From NCBI RefSeq assembly GCF_963920485.1, contig NZ_OY986431.1, positions 2,108,001 through 2,172,000 of the forward strand: a stretch of 64,000 bases of DNA, written 5' to 3'. The translations under genes were made by a program, and so were the position numbers. The stretch comes from Cyanobium usitatum str. Tous (GTDB lineage: Bacteria; Cyanobacteriota; Cyanobacteriia; PCC-6307; Cyanobiaceae). Position 1 is the stretch's first letter. Each line of letters opens with the position of its first letter. The notes under the pieces were generated by a model. It worked only from the letters and a program-made list of their open reading frames with translations, made no database searches and had not been told where the DNA came from. Shown piece by piece: positions 17,679-27,078 of the stretch.

Positions 17679-18953
17679 TCAGTGGCACTGCTTCAGCAGC
17701 AGTGAAGCAAGCAGCTGGGAGGGGCCGCGCAAGCGCAGGCCCTCCCCATGCCCCTGCGGCAATGGCTGAACCAGCAGGGGCAGGGCAGCCGCCAGGGTTG
17801 CTGCCACATCGGCGCACTGCTGCAGGCAGCCAGCCGCCAGCAACGGCTCCAGCAGATCAGAAAAGTTGGCCATGTCGGGGCCGCAGAGCACGGGACGACC
17901 CAGGGCCACGGGCTCCAGGGGGTTCTGGCCACCAAGGGCCCGGCCCTGCGGATAAAAACTACCGCCCATCACCACCACGGCCGCTGCGCTGATCCAGGTG
18001 CCCATCTCGCCAATTACATCAGCCACCAGCACATCGGGGTTAGGAGCCAAGCCGCCGCCAGCCAGGTCACTCCAGAGCGCCGCCGACAGGCCCAGCTGCC
18101 GCGCCTGAGCAAGCACCTCCTGGGCCCGCTGGGGATGGCGCGGTGCCAGCAGCAATCCAAATGGGCGCTGCGTCAGCTGGTTTTCCGCCCAGGCTTCAAG
18201 CCATTGCCGCTCTTCGCCGGCATGGCTGCTGGCCAGCAGCAGAACCGATCTACCGGCAAACACCTGCTGCACCACCGCTAGGTATTTGCTGTTGACCGGC
18301 GGCGGATCGGCATCGAGCTTGGTGGAGCCCAAGGCGCGCACATCGCGGGCCCCCAGACGCCGAAAGCGCTCGGCATCGGCCTGGGACTGGGCCAGGCATA
18401 GCTCCACCCGCGCCAGCAACCAGCCGGCATAAACGGGTAGCCGCCGATGCCGCAGGTAGGAGCGTTGGCTCATGCGGGCATTGATCAAATGCAGATGGGG
18501 CATCGCCTGCACCAGCTCAGGCCAGAGCTCCGCCTCCGCCAATACCCCCAGGCAGGGCCGCCAATAGCAGCGAAAGGGCACCAGGGCCAGCCAATGATCT
18601 ATCGGCACGTATTGGTGAATCGCAGCAGGCGGCAATACCCGGCCAGCCAGGGCGGCGGAGGTGCGTGTCACCGTGGTCACCAGCATCCCTGGCGCTCCAG
18701 CACCCTGGCCCAGCGCTCGCAACACGGGCAGCAGGCTGTTGAGTTCGCCCACACTGGCGGCGTGAAACCACAGCAGAGGCCCAGCTGGGCGGCGGCGGCT
18801 CGGCCAGCCCAGGCGCTCCCCCAGCCGGAGGGGATCCTCCTTGGCCTGGGCCAGGCGGATCAGCAACAAGATCAGCCAGAGCGGGGTCAGGCCAAGGGAG
18901 AGCAGTCGATAGAGCCCCAGCAGCAACCAGGCCTGAGCTCGCTTCACGGGCAC
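17679..18953 (-). CDS. waaA: Kdo transferase (lipid A 3-deoxy-D-manno-octulosonate transferase)
   Basis: A 424-residue GT30 enzyme that attaches Kdo from CMP-Kdo to lipid A precursors at the inner membrane. The N-terminal membrane anchor (about residues 8-33) is followed by the signature WFHAASVGE (about 62-70), containing the catalytic glutamate. The C-terminal domain has ASSHAGEE, LLAPRHPQRA and the donor-binding GGSFYPQGRALGGQNPLEP region (first part). One gene of normal length is present, so whether it adds one or two Kdo residues is open. It overlaps the upstream acyltransferase gene by 10 bases. The CMP-Kdo supply genes are near 45-48 kb. Confidence 0.93.
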   Translation of the reverse strand: MPVKRAQAWLLLGLYRLLSLGLTPLWLILLLIRLAQAKEDPLRLGERLGWPSRRRPAGPLLWFHAASVGELNSLLPVLRALGQGAGAPGMLVTTVTRTSAALAGRVLPPAAIHQYVPIDHWLALVPFRCYWRPCLGVLAEAELWPELVQAMPHLHLINARMSQRSYLRHRRLPVYAGWLLARVELCLAQSQADAERFRRLGARDVRALGSTKLDADPPPVNSKYLAVVQQVFAGRSVLLLASSHAGEERQWLEAWAENQLTQRPFGLLLAPRHPQRAQEVLAQARQLGLSAALWSDLAGGGLAPNPDVLVADVIGEMGTWISAAAVVVMGGSFYPQGRALGGQNPLEPVALGRPVLCGPDMANFSDLLEPLLAAGCLQQCADVAATLAAALPLLVQPLPQGHGEGLRLRGPSQLLASLLLKQCH

Positions 18954-19603
18954 TCACCAGCCAGGCTGGCCACCTGACGCAATCGCTCCGCCAGCAGCTC
19001 CTGGCTATCCACCAAGCTGTCGTGCAGCCACAGCGGCTCGCCCAGCTGCACAACCACTCGCGACAGGGGCAAGGGCAACACCGACCGGTCCCAGGAGCGC
19101 AAGCGATAGCTGCGGGAGCAGGCAACAGAAACCGGCACAATCGGGCAGCCCGATTGCTGGGCAAGATGAGTCACGCCACTTTTGACCAACTCAGCCGGGC
19201 CCTTAGGCCCATCTGGAGTGATGCAAACAGGCTGGCATTGCTGCAGAGCGCGGCGCAGGAAGTGGTATGCCTGCAGGCCACCACGGGTGGAGGAACCCTC
19301 CACCACCTCCAAACCGCGTAAGCGCACTGCCACTGCCACGATCTGGGCATCCCGATGGCTACTGAGCAGCACAGCCACTCGACGCCTATCAAAGCGACGC
19401 AGTAGGGGTATAAAAAAAGCGTGGCGATGCCAGAGGGCGTAAATCACTGCGCCCCCCTGTTCCTGAACCAACCGATAGGTGTCGGGATGGGCCTGAATGC
19501 GGATCCGAGCGGTACGCACAAACAGCTCCCCGTAGCAATTGAGAGCAGCACCGGCAAGGCTGGCCAGCAGTCGGTTGTTGAGCAGGGTTCGTTTTTTCAC
19601 CAA
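18944..19603 (-). CDS. DUF374 lysophospholipid acyltransferase-like protein
   Basis: A 219-residue protein of the DUF374 branch of the glycerolipid acyltransferase superfamily. The catalytic block is LWHRHAF (about residues 56-62), where the usual HX4D histidine region is expected. It is followed by SSHRDAQIV and TPDGPKGP (about 131-138). From memory, some DUF374 proteins act as late lipid A acyltransferases (LpxJ type). As the first gene of a waaA-lpxK-lpxB-msbA operon, a secondary acyl transfer to lipid A is the natural guess. It overlaps waaA by 10 bases. Its start lies only 11 bases beyond the psbJ terminator T-tract. Confidence 0.8.
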   Translation of the reverse strand: MVKKRTLLNNRLLASLAGAALNCYGELFVRTARIRIQAHPDTYRLVQEQGGAVIYALWHRHAFFIPLLRRFDRRRVAVLLSSHRDAQIVAVAVRLRGLEVVEGSSTRGGLQAYHFLRRALQQCQPVCITPDGPKGPAELVKSGVTHLAQQSGCPIVPVSVACSRSYRLRSWDRSVLPLPLSRVVVQLGEPLWLHDSLVDSQELLAERLRQVASLAGECP

Positions 19604-19614
19604 AACAACCCATC

Positions 19615-19656
19615 AAAAAACCCTACAGATCTGCCGAAAACGGCAATTCTGCAGGG
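19615..19656 (-). terminator. Rho-independent terminator of psbEFLJ
   Basis: On the minus strand a 16-base stem (arms 19656-19641 and 19636-19621, pairing CCCTGCAGAATTGCCG with CGGCAGATCTGTAGGG, with a few non-Watson-Crick positions) closes a TTTT loop. It is followed directly by TTTTTT (19620-19615). It lies 27 bases after the psbJ stop codon and should end the operon transcript. Confidence 0.88.
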
Positions 19657-19682
19657 AATCACGGATCAGATCGGCAGCCAAC

Positions 19683-19883
19683 TCAGGCGGAACCAACGCC
19701 CACGTAGGAGCCGTAGAAAAACAGCCCAACCACAAAAATAACTGCCATACCGCCGGCTGTTGCGACCAGCCAAAGGGGCAAAACCCCTTCGGTCCAGCGA
19801 GAGCGCCAAGCAACTGCAGGACGACCATCTGGCAGACGATCTGGAATCCGGCCATCAGGCAGATTGGACTTCTTGCCGCTCAT
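19683..19883 (-). CDS. psbJ: photosystem II protein J
   Basis: A 66-residue subunit of photosystem II in the thylakoid membrane. The single transmembrane helix (about residues 37-58) contains the characteristic [20 protein letters not shown], and the C-terminus GSYVGVGSA is typical. The N-terminus carries the longer polar [18 protein letters not shown] extension seen in picocyanobacteria. Last gene of psbEFLJ, 30 bases after psbL. Confidence 0.95.
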   Translation of the reverse strand: MSGKKSNLPDGRIPDRLPDGRPAVAWRSRWTEGVLPLWLVATAGGMAVIFVVGLFFYGSYVGVGSA

Positions 19884-19913
19884 CGGGAGCTCTCCGGGTT
19901 ATGTGAAGAGGGG

Positions 19914-20033
19914 TCAGTTAAAGAAATAGCTGGAAAAAAGGATGCCGATCGTGAAAACGAACAACAGGCCCAGAAACAAGCTGGTGCGGTTTAGTTCAAC
20001 CGGCAAATTATTGGGATTGGGAGAGCGTTGCAT
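19914..20033 (-). CDS. psbL: photosystem II protein L
   Basis: A 39-residue PSII subunit, read directly from the minus strand between psbF and psbJ. It has the conserved MQRSPNPN start, the [10 protein letters not shown] segment and the FSSYFFN end of PsbL, with one transmembrane helix. The protein sits near the QA/QB side of the PSII reaction centre and is needed for its stable assembly. Confidence 0.95.
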   Translation of the reverse strand: MQRSPNPNNLPVELNRTSLFLGLLFVFTIGILFSSYFFN

Positions 20034-20054
20034 GGCTGACGAGCAATTACCGAC

Positions 20055-20192
20055 TCAGCGGCGAACAAATTGCATAGCCGCAAGACATCCCAGGAAAAAG
20101 ACCGTGGGAACGCCGAGGGCATGCACCGACAGCCACCGAACCGTGAAGATCGGATAGTTGCGGGGGGTGGTGGAAACAGGTGCTTGGGTCAT
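20055..20192 (-). CDS. psbF: cytochrome b559 beta subunit
   Basis: A 45-residue protein read on the minus strand. It has the haem-ligand histidine in [10 protein letters not shown] (His at about residue 24) and the C-terminal [12 protein letters not shown] typical of PsbF. With PsbE it binds the b559 haem in photosystem II. It starts 3 bases downstream of the psbE stop and ends 21 bases before psbL. Confidence 0.95.
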   Translation of the reverse strand: MTQAPVSTTPRNYPIFTVRWLSVHALGVPTVFFLGCLAAMQFVRR

Positions 20193-20195
20193 GGC

Positions 20196-20444
20196 TTATT
20201 GCAAGCGCTGGTCAAGTTGACTCTTGCCCTCGTAACGCCGACTCACCACTGGAGCCTTGCTCTCCTGAGCCTGAAAATAGGCATCAGGGCGAGGGGTCCC
20301 AAAGGCGTCATAAGCCAAGCCCGTAGACACGAACATGAAACCAGCCAAAAAGATGGCGGGCAGGGTAACCGCATGGATTACCCAGTAACGGATGCTCGTA
20401 ATGATCTCGAAGAACGGGCGTTCTCCAGTTGAGCCGGCAGCCAT
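20196..20444 (-). CDS. psbE: cytochrome b559 alpha subunit
   Basis: An 82-residue PSII subunit. The segment [20 protein letters not shown] contains the haem-ligand histidine (about residue 24), followed by the single transmembrane helix. The lumenal tail has the family's [10 protein letters not shown]. It forms the b559 haem site with PsbF and is essential for PSII assembly. The psbE leader (20445-20554) contains a GC hairpin (20494-20510) of unknown role. Confidence 0.96.
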   Translation of the reverse strand: MAAGSTGERPFFEIITSIRYWVIHAVTLPAIFLAGFMFVSTGLAYDAFGTPRPDAYFQAQESKAPVVSRRYEGKSQLDQRLQ

Positions 20445-20554
20445 AGCGACAAGCGTTCAGCTCGTTGATCTTAAGGGTGAGCCGGGGAAGGACGGGGCCG
20501 GAATGGCCCCTTGGTTACAGAAGTTGGCGGCCGCAGCCGCTAAAGGGGGCGGGA

Positions 20555-21589
20555 TCAGCCCACCCAGCGCAGCAGGGATCCCCGTTCACCCAGCACGAAG
20601 CCCTTGCCATCTGACTTAAAGCTGATGCGGGTGAAGTTGGAGGGCTGCTGGGCGCCCACCGGATCTTTCTGCCAGCTTTTGCCCCCATCGCTGGAGATCA
20701 ACAAGGTGCCGCTGCCGCCGCCGGTCCAGATCGAGCCATCAGGAGCCCAGGCCATGTCGAGATAACCGAAGCCATTAGTGATCGGCACCACCGCCTTGCC
20801 CCACTCCTCAACGTTGCTGACATCTGGGTTGAAGCGAATCTGGGCTCCCCGGGCCAACATCCAGAGAGAGCCATCGGGCTGGAAGCCCATCGACTGGAGC
20901 CGCTGGCTGCTCATCCGTTGGTGGGGCTGCCAGGTGCCATCCCCCGGCTTCCAAGTGGAGAAAAAGTTGCCCAGGCCGCTGACGCTTACATAGCGACCAT
21001 CGTTAAAGCGGCGCAGCTCCCGCACGGCCCCGGCAGCGTCGTCCACATCGGCTTGCCAATTGGTGCCGCCATCGCTTGTTTGATAAATCGCTCCCACGTT
21101 GGTGGCCAGCTCGGCCTGATTTGGCCCCAGGGCCGTGATCAGGTACGGCTCACCTGGCAGCTTGGTATCCAGGAAAAGCCGGCTCCAGTTTTGGCCGCCG
21201 TCCGTGGTGTGCAGCAACAGGCCGGGCTGGCCGGCAATCCAGCCCTCATCGCCGCGGAAATCAAGACTGATCAAACGGAAGTTTTCCTCCTCCGGCAGAT
21301 CGAGGGCCCGCTCAGCCCAGCTGGCTCCGCCATCGTTAGTTTCGAGGATCAGCCTGTTGCTACCCACCAGGAAGCCGTGGCGGTCATCGGTGAAGGCCAC
21401 GTCCAGGGGATTGGCCTTAGTGGCCAAAGGCACCGCTTGCCAGGGGCTTGCGGCTGCCACAGGCAACCCGGTGGTGACACAACCAGACAGGCCAAAGCCC
21501 AGCCCAGCAACGAGCAGCAAGCTCACTAGGGGCCTCAGCAAGGGCCGCATTAGGGCCTGAAGCTGGCGGAACAGGGGAAGACTGGTCAT
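20555..21589 (-). CDS. ycf48: photosystem II assembly factor Ycf48 (HCF136)
   Basis: A 344-residue lipoprotein that helps assemble the PSII reaction centre by acting on precursor D1. The N-terminus is a lipoprotein signal peptide with a lipobox LSGC (cysteine at about residue 37). The rest is a seven-bladed beta-propeller of repeated NDGGASWAERALDLP-like, TDGGQNWSRLF and SDGGKSWQKDP units. The ATG overlaps the rubA stop by two bases or more (ATG at 21589). An internal ATG at residue 14 would also give a signal peptide. Gene order rubA-ycf48-psbEFLJ is conserved in cyanobacteria. Confidence 0.93.
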   Translation of the reverse strand: MTSLPLFRQLQALMRPLLRPLVSLLLVAGLGFGLSGCVTTGLPVAAASPWQAVPLATKANPLDVAFTDDRHGFLVGSNRLILETNDGGASWAERALDLPEEENFRLISLDFRGDEGWIAGQPGLLLHTTDGGQNWSRLFLDTKLPGEPYLITALGPNQAELATNVGAIYQTSDGGTNWQADVDDAAGAVRELRRFNDGRYVSVSGLGNFFSTWKPGDGTWQPHQRMSSQRLQSMGFQPDGSLWMLARGAQIRFNPDVSNVEEWGKAVVPITNGFGYLDMAWAPDGSIWTGGGSGTLLISSDGGKSWQKDPVGAQQPSNFTRISFKSDGKGFVLGERGSLLRWVG

Positions 21590-22056
21590 CAGCGCAGGGA
21601 GTAAAGGGAGAGGAAGAAGGCAAAAGCCAAAGCGAAGCCCCCGAAGATCAACACATTCTTCTGGCCTGGGGTGAGCCTGTTGACGCCCAAACCGAAGTTG
21701 AGGTTTTCTTCGAAGCCGCTGGGCTTGTTGCGGGGCCCGATGTCCTTAAAGGCCCCAACCCGACTGCGGCAGACGGGGCAGCGGAAGCCGATCGGATCAA
21801 GCTGGGTAAAGGGCGTGCCGGGGGCGATGGCCAGCTTGCGCACCCCCTCAGCCGGGTCGTAGACGAAACCGCAGCTGCGGCACTCAAAGCGGTGCGTATC
21901 TGGATCCTCCCCTGGATCAACTGATGGATCAACTGATGGATCAACTGATGAATCATTTGACAGAGCCGCTGCCGCTTGGGGGCCTGGCTCGGCCTCAATG
22001 ACCTCGCTGGGTTCGCTGGCTTCGGGCTGGGGCCCAGGCACTTGATCAGAACTCAT
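21589..22056 (-). CDS. rubA: membrane-anchored rubredoxin
   Basis: A 155-residue protein. An acidic N-terminal extension of about 50 residues, partly built from tandem repeats, precedes a rubredoxin domain with two cysteine pairs (CRSCG near 55 and CPVCRS near 95) that bind one iron. A C-terminal transmembrane helix (about 133-152) follows. RubA is required for photosystem assembly, chiefly the PSII reaction centre, and is located in thylakoids. First gene of the rubA-ycf48-psbEFLJ operon, divergent from ndhCKJ. Confidence 0.93.
   Translation of the reverse strand: MSSDQVPGPQPEASEPSEVIEAEPGPQAAAALSNDSSVDPSVDPSVDPGEDPDTHRFECRSCGFVYDPAEGVRKLAIAPGTPFTQLDPIGFRCPVCRSRVGAFKDIGPRNKPSGFEENLNFGLGVNRLTPGQKNVLIFGGFALAFAFFLSLYSLR
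21915..21950. repeat. three perfect 12-bp tandem repeats in rubA
   Basis: The unit GATCAACTGATG occurs three times head to tail (21915-21926, 21927-21938, 21939-21950). On the coding strand it gives repeated SVDP tetrapeptides in the acidic linker of the rubredoxin. Being a multiple of three it can expand or shrink without a frameshift. Confidence 0.95.
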
Positions 22057-22148
22057 CCCTGGGCCTCAGGTGGTGCAGTCACTTTATCGGTGCCACCCCA
22101 GGGCCCGGGCACAGATGCCAGACTGCTCTGCAGGTTGGTATGGCTCGA

Positions 22149-22511
22149 ATGTTCGTGCTCTCCGGCTACGACGCTTTTGTTGGCTTCCTGCTGATTTCGG
22201 CGGCGGTGCCAGTGCTGGCGTTGTTGGCCAACAAACTGCTGTCACCCCAAAGCCGCAAGGGCGAGCGCGAGCTCACCTACGAATCGGGCATGGAGCCGAT
22301 TGGCGGCGCCTGGATTCAATTCAATATCCGCTACTACATGTTTGCCCTGGTCTTCGTCATTTTTGACGTGGAGACCGTTTTTCTCTATCCCTGGGCCGTG
22401 GCCTTCCACCGCCTTGGCCTGCTTGCCTTTATCGAAGCCCTTATCTTCATCGCCATTCTGGTAGTGGCCCTCGCCTACGCCTGGCGCAAAGGCGCCCTTG
22501 AGTGGAGCTGA
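22149..22511 (+). CDS. ndhC: NAD(P)H-quinone oxidoreductase subunit 3
   Basis: A 120-residue membrane subunit of the cyanobacterial NDH-1 complex, which works in cyclic electron flow and respiration in thylakoids. Three transmembrane helices and the conserved [17 protein letters not shown] and [11 protein letters not shown] segments are present. The start at 22149 ([10 protein letters not shown]) gives the usual length; an ATG three codons upstream (22140) is the alternative. The ndhK start follows four bases after the stop. Confidence 0.95.
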   Translation: MFVLSGYDAFVGFLLISAAVPVLALLANKLLSPQSRKGERELTYESGMEPIGGAWIQFNIRYYMFALVFVIFDVETVFLYPWAVAFHRLGLLAFIEALIFIAILVVALAYAWRKGALEWS

Positions 22512-22515
22512 ACCC

Positions 22516-23238
22516 ATGACCAACACACCCTCCATAGAAGCTTTAAAGGATCTGCGGGCTGCTAGCTGCAACCCGGTTGGCACGCCAACTATCACCTCAG
22601 ATCTCTCCGAAAATGTCATCCTCACCACCCTGGATGACATTCACAACTGGGCGCGCCTTTCGAGTCTCTGGCCCCTGCTTTACGGCACGGCTTGCTGCTT
22701 CATCGAATTTGCTGCACTGATTGGCTCCCGCTTCGATTTCGACCGCTTTGGTCTAGTGCCCCGCTCCAGTCCCCGCCAGGCAGACCTGCTGATCGTGGCC
22801 GGCACGGTGACCATGAAAATGGCCCCTGCCCTAGTGCGTCTCTATGAGCAGATGCCGGAGCCGAAATATGTGATCGCCATGGGCGCTTGCACCATCACCG
22901 GCGGCATGTTTTCCGCCGATTCCACCACCGCCGTGCGGGGGGTGGACAAGTTGATCCCTGTAGATCTCTACCTGCCCGGCTGCCCTCCTCGCCCGGAAGC
23001 AATCTTTGATGCGGTGATCAAGCTGCGTAAAAAGGTGGGCAACGAAGCCTTGGTCGAGCGCGGCAATCTCCAGCAATCTCACCGCTACTGCACGGTCTCC
23101 CACCAGATGAAAGCGGTGGCCCCGATCGTGAATGGTCAATACCTAGCGGCCGAAACTCAAAGGCAGGCCCTAGCCGCCGCCAGCTCCCTTCCCATGCCCG
23201 CACCAGCTGCGGCCATCCCTGCTCCAGTCGAAGCCTGA
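22516..23238 (+). CDS. ndhK: NAD(P)H-quinone oxidoreductase subunit K
   Basis: About 240 residues. Peripheral NDH-1 subunit carrying the N2-type [4Fe-4S] cluster. It has the tandem cysteines in [10 protein letters not shown] (about residues 52-61), a third in MGACTITGG (near 122) and a fourth in [10 protein letters not shown] (near 153). The ATG at 22516 is preferred over an upstream TTG at 22498, which would lie inside ndhC. The C-terminal tail is rich in Ala and Pro. Part of ndhCKJ. Confidence 0.95.
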   Translation: MTNTPSIEALKDLRAASCNPVGTPTITSDLSENVILTTLDDIHNWARLSSLWPLLYGTACCFIEFAALIGSRFDFDRFGLVPRSSPRQADLLIVAGTVTMKMAPALVRLYEQMPEPKYVIAMGACTITGGMFSADSTTAVRGVDKLIPVDLYLPGCPPRPEAIFDAVIKLRKKVGNEALVERGNLQQSHRYCTVSHQMKAVAPIVNGQYLAAETQRQALAAASSLPMPAPAAAIPAPVEA

Positions 23239-23258
23239 GCACCACCTCCACGCCCGCT

Positions 23259-23834
23259 ATGCCTGACGCAATCCAAACCAACGCCGGCGACGACGCCAGC
23301 AGCACGGCGCTTGAAACCCCAGCTACAGGCGCGGTTGGCAGCTGGCTTGACAGCCAGGGGTTCGATCATGTTGCGCTTGGCCGCGACCATCTCGGCATCG
23401 AAATGATCGGCGTGGAAGCGGTGTTTTTGCCCGTAATCGCTACGGCCCTCAAAAGCCAAGGGTTCGACTACCTGCAATGCCAAGGGGGCTACGACGAAGG
23501 CGCCGGTGGCCGGCTGGTGAGCTTCTACAACCTGGTCAAGCTGGCAGCCCTTTCAGATCGCTGTACCGCTGGAGTGATGCCCCCAGGGGAAGCCCCTGAA
23601 GAAGTGCGCATCAAGGTATTTCTGGAGCGCGACGGCGATCTCACCATTCCCACTCTCTATGGCCTGTTCCGCGGTGCCGACTGGCAGGAGCGGGAAACCT
23701 TCGACATGTACGGCATTCAGTTTGCTGGCCACCCCCATCCCAAGCGTCTGTTGATGCCGGAAGACTGGAAAGGCTTTCCGATGCGCAAGGACTACGTGCA
23801 GCCCGATTTCTACGAAATGCAGGACGCCTACTAA
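23259..23834 (+). CDS. ndhJ: NAD(P)H-quinone oxidoreductase subunit J
   Basis: A 191-residue peripheral NDH-1 subunit, the counterpart of NuoC. It has the [20 protein letters not shown] signature region (about residues 145-165) and the [13 protein letters not shown] end. The N-terminal 25 residues are variable. It is the third gene of ndhCKJ, and its stop overlaps the stop of the convergent yvcK-like gene by four bases. Confidence 0.95.
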   Translation: MPDAIQTNAGDDASSTALETPATGAVGSWLDSQGFDHVALGRDHLGIEMIGVEAVFLPVIATALKSQGFDYLQCQGGYDEGAGGRLVSFYNLVKLAALSDRCTAGVMPPGEAPEEVRIKVFLERDGDLTIPTLYGLFRGADWQERETFDMYGIQFAGHPHPKRLLMPEDWKGFPMRKDYVQPDFYEMQDAY

Positions 23835-25261
23835 GAAGCGGAACCGCTGCCCCGCTGGTGATTACGGAAAAAACGCATCACTGCCAGGGCGACGCTGCGG
23901 GGATCGTGGCGCAACGTGGCCGTAGGCCTTGCCCCTTGCAGCGGTGCCAGCATCACTTCGTAGCCCTGGCGGCGCAGCTGACGCGTATCACAGGCCACTG
24001 GCTCAGCGCCCTGGTGCCGGTAATGGTCAATCAAAGCGGAATCGCCCAGATCTTCCTGGGCCAGCACAGCGGTAAATAGTCGCTCCTCCACCCCGAGGCT
24101 GGCCAATTGGGCCTCAAGGGCCCGCAAATGGCCCTCTACATCGAGCCCATCGGTTTCGCCCGGCTGGGTCATCAGGTTGCAGATGTAAAGGCGCGGTGCC
24201 TTGCTGCGGCGGATGGCCTGCACCAGTTCGGGTACGAGAAGGTTGGGCAGCAGCGAGGTGTAGAGGCTGCCCGGGCCTAGCACAATCAGATCAGCATTGG
24301 CGATGGCCTCCAGGGCTCGGGGTAGGGCCGGGGGACGCTCGGGCGTGCAGCCCAGCCGCACGATTGGGCTGGAGGCGTGGCCAATCTTCGACTCACCTTC
24401 GATCCGTTCGCCGTTCTCAAGCTCAGCCCACAAACGCACGTCGGCGTTGGTGGCGGGCACCACCTGCCCCTGCACCGCCAACACCCGGCTGCTGGCGGTG
24501 ATCGCCGATTCCAGATTGCCAGTGATCGCCGTGAGAGCTGAAAGGAATAAGTTGCCGAAGCTGTGGCCCTCCAGGCCGCTACCGGCCTTGAAGCGGTATT
24601 GGAACAACCGGGTCAGCAGGGGTTCCTCCCGAGCCAGGGCCGCCAGGCAGTTGCGGATGTCGCCGGGTGGTTGCACGCCCAGCTCGCGCCTCAGCACCCC
24701 GCTGCTGCCGCCGTCATCAGCAACCGTGACGATGGCAGTGAGATTGCTGCTGTAGCGCTTTAGTCCACTGAGCAGGGTGGAAAGGCCGGTGCCGCCGCCA
24801 ATGGCGACGATGCTTGGACCGCGGTTGAGGCGCCGCTGAGCCAGCAGGGCATCCACTAACAAGGTGTCTTTTTCTGGAGCCAAAGCCTGCTGAATGGAGC
24901 CGAAACTGCGGCTCTGGCCCAGCCAGATCAGCACAGCCCCAACCAGCAACACCAACGGGCCCGTGAACTTGCGGGGCAACACCCCGGTGACCTGAGCCAG
25001 CAGCCATTGAATGCTGGAGAGCATCCAGTAGATCGGCTGCAGATCGGCCCACACCGCCGCGCCGAGCAGGGCCACCAATAAACCCAACCCGGAGGTGAGC
25101 ACCCAGCGCTTCACCACCAGACCTGGCTGCAACCAGCGGGCCGCTCGCCGGGAGCGACTCATCAGGTCCTTGCGGCGCAGATCGCCGCGGCCCAGCCAAC
25201 CCGGTTTCGGCAGCGGTCGGCGGGAGCGCCGCAATCGGGAAACCGGAGCGGAGGAGCGCAA
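23831..25261 (-). CDS. yvcK: YvcK/CofD-like protein with membrane N-terminus
   Basis: A 476-residue protein. After a basic N-terminus and two hydrophobic segments (about residues 52-72 and 95-115), the YvcK domain begins with [12 protein letters not shown] (about 153-164), [11 protein letters not shown] (about 178-188) and [12 protein letters not shown] (about 196-207). YvcK proteins bind UDP-sugars and are linked to central carbon metabolism and cell-wall growth in Gram-positives. The two membrane segments are common in cyanobacterial forms, and their physiological role is not clear. Divergent from mlaF. Confidence 0.85.
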   Translation of the reverse strand: MRSSAPVSRLRRSRRPLPKPGWLGRGDLRRKDLMSRSRRAARWLQPGLVVKRWVLTSGLGLLVALLGAAVWADLQPIYWMLSSIQWLLAQVTGVLPRKFTGPLVLLVGAVLIWLGQSRSFGSIQQALAPEKDTLLVDALLAQRRLNRGPSIVAIGGGTGLSTLLSGLKRYSSNLTAIVTVADDGGSSGVLRRELGVQPPGDIRNCLAALAREEPLLTRLFQYRFKAGSGLEGHSFGNLFLSALTAITGNLESAITASSRVLAVQGQVVPATNADVRLWAELENGERIEGESKIGHASSPIVRLGCTPERPPALPRALEAIANADLIVLGPGSLYTSLLPNLLVPELVQAIRRSKAPRLYICNLMTQPGETDGLDVEGHLRALEAQLASLGVEERLFTAVLAQEDLGDSALIDHYRHQGAEPVACDTRQLRRQGYEVMLAPLQGARPTATLRHDPRSVALAVMRFFRNHQRGSGSAS

Positions 25262-25387
25262 AGGGCGGGGGAGGACGCTGCCTCAATTGGCTGAACTTTA
25301 AGGAGAGCCATCGGCCCCGCAAACAGCCAGGATGGAAACCTTCTTCATGAGCCCCCTCTGGCTTCCTCAGCAGCACCGCTGGCCGCA

Positions 25388-26146
25388 ATGGAGAACCTCA
25401 GCGTGCGCTGGGGCAGCCGCTGCGTTCTTGACCAGGTAAACCTGCACGTCGCCCCCGGCGAGCGCTTAGTGGTGGTTGGGCCTTCCGGGGCGGGCAAATC
25501 AACCATTTTGCGTCTGCTGGCCGGACTGCAGCTGCCCAGCAGCGGCAGCTTGAGCCTGCACGGCATACCCCAGTCCTACCTGCGTCTAGACCAACGCCAG
25601 CCTCCGGACGTACGGCTGGTATTTCAGAACCCGGCCCTACTTGGCTCCCTAACCGTGCGTGAAAACGTCGGCTTCCTGCTCTACCGCCACGGCCAGCTAG
25701 CTGAACGAGACATACGGGAGCGAGTGGGCGCAGCACTGCATGCGGTGGGGCTGCAAGGCATCGAGGAGCAAATGCCTGCGGAGCTCAGCGGCGGCATGCA
25801 GAAGCGGGTCAGCTTTGCCCGGGCCCTAATCGACGACCCGGCCAAGCCAGATGAACAGATGCCCCTGCTGCTGTTCGACGAGCCCACGGCCGGCCTGGAC
25901 CCGATGGCTTGTACCCGCATCGAAGATCTAATCGTGCGCACCACAGAAGTGGCCCGCGCCACCTCTGTGGTGGTAAGCCATGTGCACAGCACCATCGAAC
26001 GCTCTGCGGAACGGGTTGTGCTGCTCTATGACAGCCAATTCCGCTGGAGCGGCACGGTTGAGGAATACCGCAGCTGCAGCGATCCATACGTGGTGCAGTT
26101 CAGGAGCGGTAGTCTGCGCGGACCGATGCAGCCTGCGGAGCTCTGA
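25388..26146 (+). CDS. mlaF: MlaF-like ABC transporter ATPase
   Basis: A 252-residue ATPase with Walker A GPSGAGKS (about residues 35-42), Q-loop FQNPALLGSLTVREN, signature LSGGMQKR (about 133-140) and Walker B LLLFDEPTAGLDP. LSGGM(Q/Y)KR and the linked MCE gene point to the Mla/TGD-type lipid transport system moving phospholipids between inner and outer membranes. The frame is open upstream of the ATG without another ATG; no strong ribosome site is seen. The MCE-domain gene begins five bases after the stop. The MlaE permease is not in the window. Confidence 0.88.
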   Translation: MENLSVRWGSRCVLDQVNLHVAPGERLVVVGPSGAGKSTILRLLAGLQLPSSGSLSLHGIPQSYLRLDQRQPPDVRLVFQNPALLGSLTVRENVGFLLYRHGQLAERDIRERVGAALHAVGLQGIEEQMPAELSGGMQKRVSFARALIDDPAKPDEQMPLLLFDEPTAGLDPMACTRIEDLIVRTTEVARATSVVVSHVHSTIERSAERVVLLYDSQFRWSGTVEEYRSCSDPYVVQFRSGSLRGPMQPAEL

Positions 26147-26151
26147 AAACC

Positions 26152-27078
26152 ATGCGCCGCAGCATCCGCGAAGCAATTGTCGGCTTCTCCCTATTAGCCG
26201 CTATTAGCAGTGCCGTAGGTCTCTCCTTCTGGTTGCGCGGCATCTCCCTAAGCAGGCAAAACTGGAGCGTCAAAGCCAGCTTCGCCGAAGCATCTGGCCT
26301 GGCAGAGCGCTCACCTGTGACCTACAGAGGAGTTCTGGTTGGCAGCGTGCGGCGCGTAACTGTGACACCCGAGGCGGTGGTTGCCGTTCTTGAAATTAAC
26401 CATGGCGATTTAAATCTGGCGCGGCCCACCAGGGCGGAGATCGGCGAAGCCTCCTTACTTGGGGGTGAAGCCCAAGTTGCGCTGATCAGCAGCGGCCCGC
26501 CCTTGCCGCCAGGCTCTGCCAACCCACGCTCCAAGGCCTGCAATAAGACCGTAGCCATCTGCAATGGCGCCACTATCGAGGGAGTTCAGGGGCCAAGTCT
26601 CACCAGCGTGACCACCTTGATGCACAAGATGCTGGTCGAAACCGACCAGATGCAACTGCTCAGCAAGGTCTCAACCGCCGCCAGCAGCTTTGAGCGCACC
26701 GCCAAGGACACCTCGGCCTTCATGAAGGACGGCCAGTCCCTGGCCAAGGAGCTGGAGACATCGGTGAAGGCAGCCCAGCCCACGATCACCAACCTCAACA
26801 GCAGCAGCGCCCACCTGCGCCGGGTGCTCGCTGCCCTGGACAATCCCCAGACCATGAAGGATCTGCAGGCCACCGTCAGCAATGCCAAGCAGCTCACCGC
26901 CAAATGGAATTCAGTTGGGGGCGATGTGACCAAACTCACCGACGATCCCCGCTTCATGGACGGCATCCGCAGCGTGGCCGTGGGCTTGGGCAAATTCTTC
27001 GATGAGCTGTACCCAGCCCAGACCGAAGCCGCCCGCGACAAGGCCGCCCGAGAGAAAGCCGCGCAGGCGAAGCCCTAA
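26152..27078 (+). CDS. mlaD: MCE/MlaD family lipid-transport protein
   Basis: A 308-residue protein with an N-terminal membrane anchor (about residues 8-28), one MCE domain (about 38-120, including [17 protein letters not shown]) and a long helical C-terminal region of coiled-coil character (about 155-290) ending in Lys/Ala-rich sequence. Such proteins form hexameric rings or tubes that carry lipids across the periplasm with the MlaEF transporter. It lies directly downstream of mlaF and is convergent with chlD, overlapping its 3' end by 4 bases. Confidence 0.88.
   Translation: MRRSIREAIVGFSLLAAISSAVGLSFWLRGISLSRQNWSVKASFAEASGLAERSPVTYRGVLVGSVRRVTVTPEAVVAVLEINHGDLNLARPTRAEIGEASLLGGEAQVALISSGPPLPPGSANPRSKACNKTVAICNGATIEGVQGPSLTSVTTLMHKMLVETDQMQLLSKVSTAASSFERTAKDTSAFMKDGQSLAKELETSVKAAQPTITNLNSSSAHLRRVLAALDNPQTMKDLQATVSNAKQLTAKWNSVGGDVTKLTDDPRFMDGIRSVAVGLGKFFDELYPAQTEAARDKAAREKAAQAKP

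Noticed and set aside
20494-20510. GC hairpin (GGGGCC/GGCCCC) upstream of psbE as a terminator
   Set aside because: No T-tract follows on the minus strand and it lies within a conserved operon; a leader structure is equally possible.
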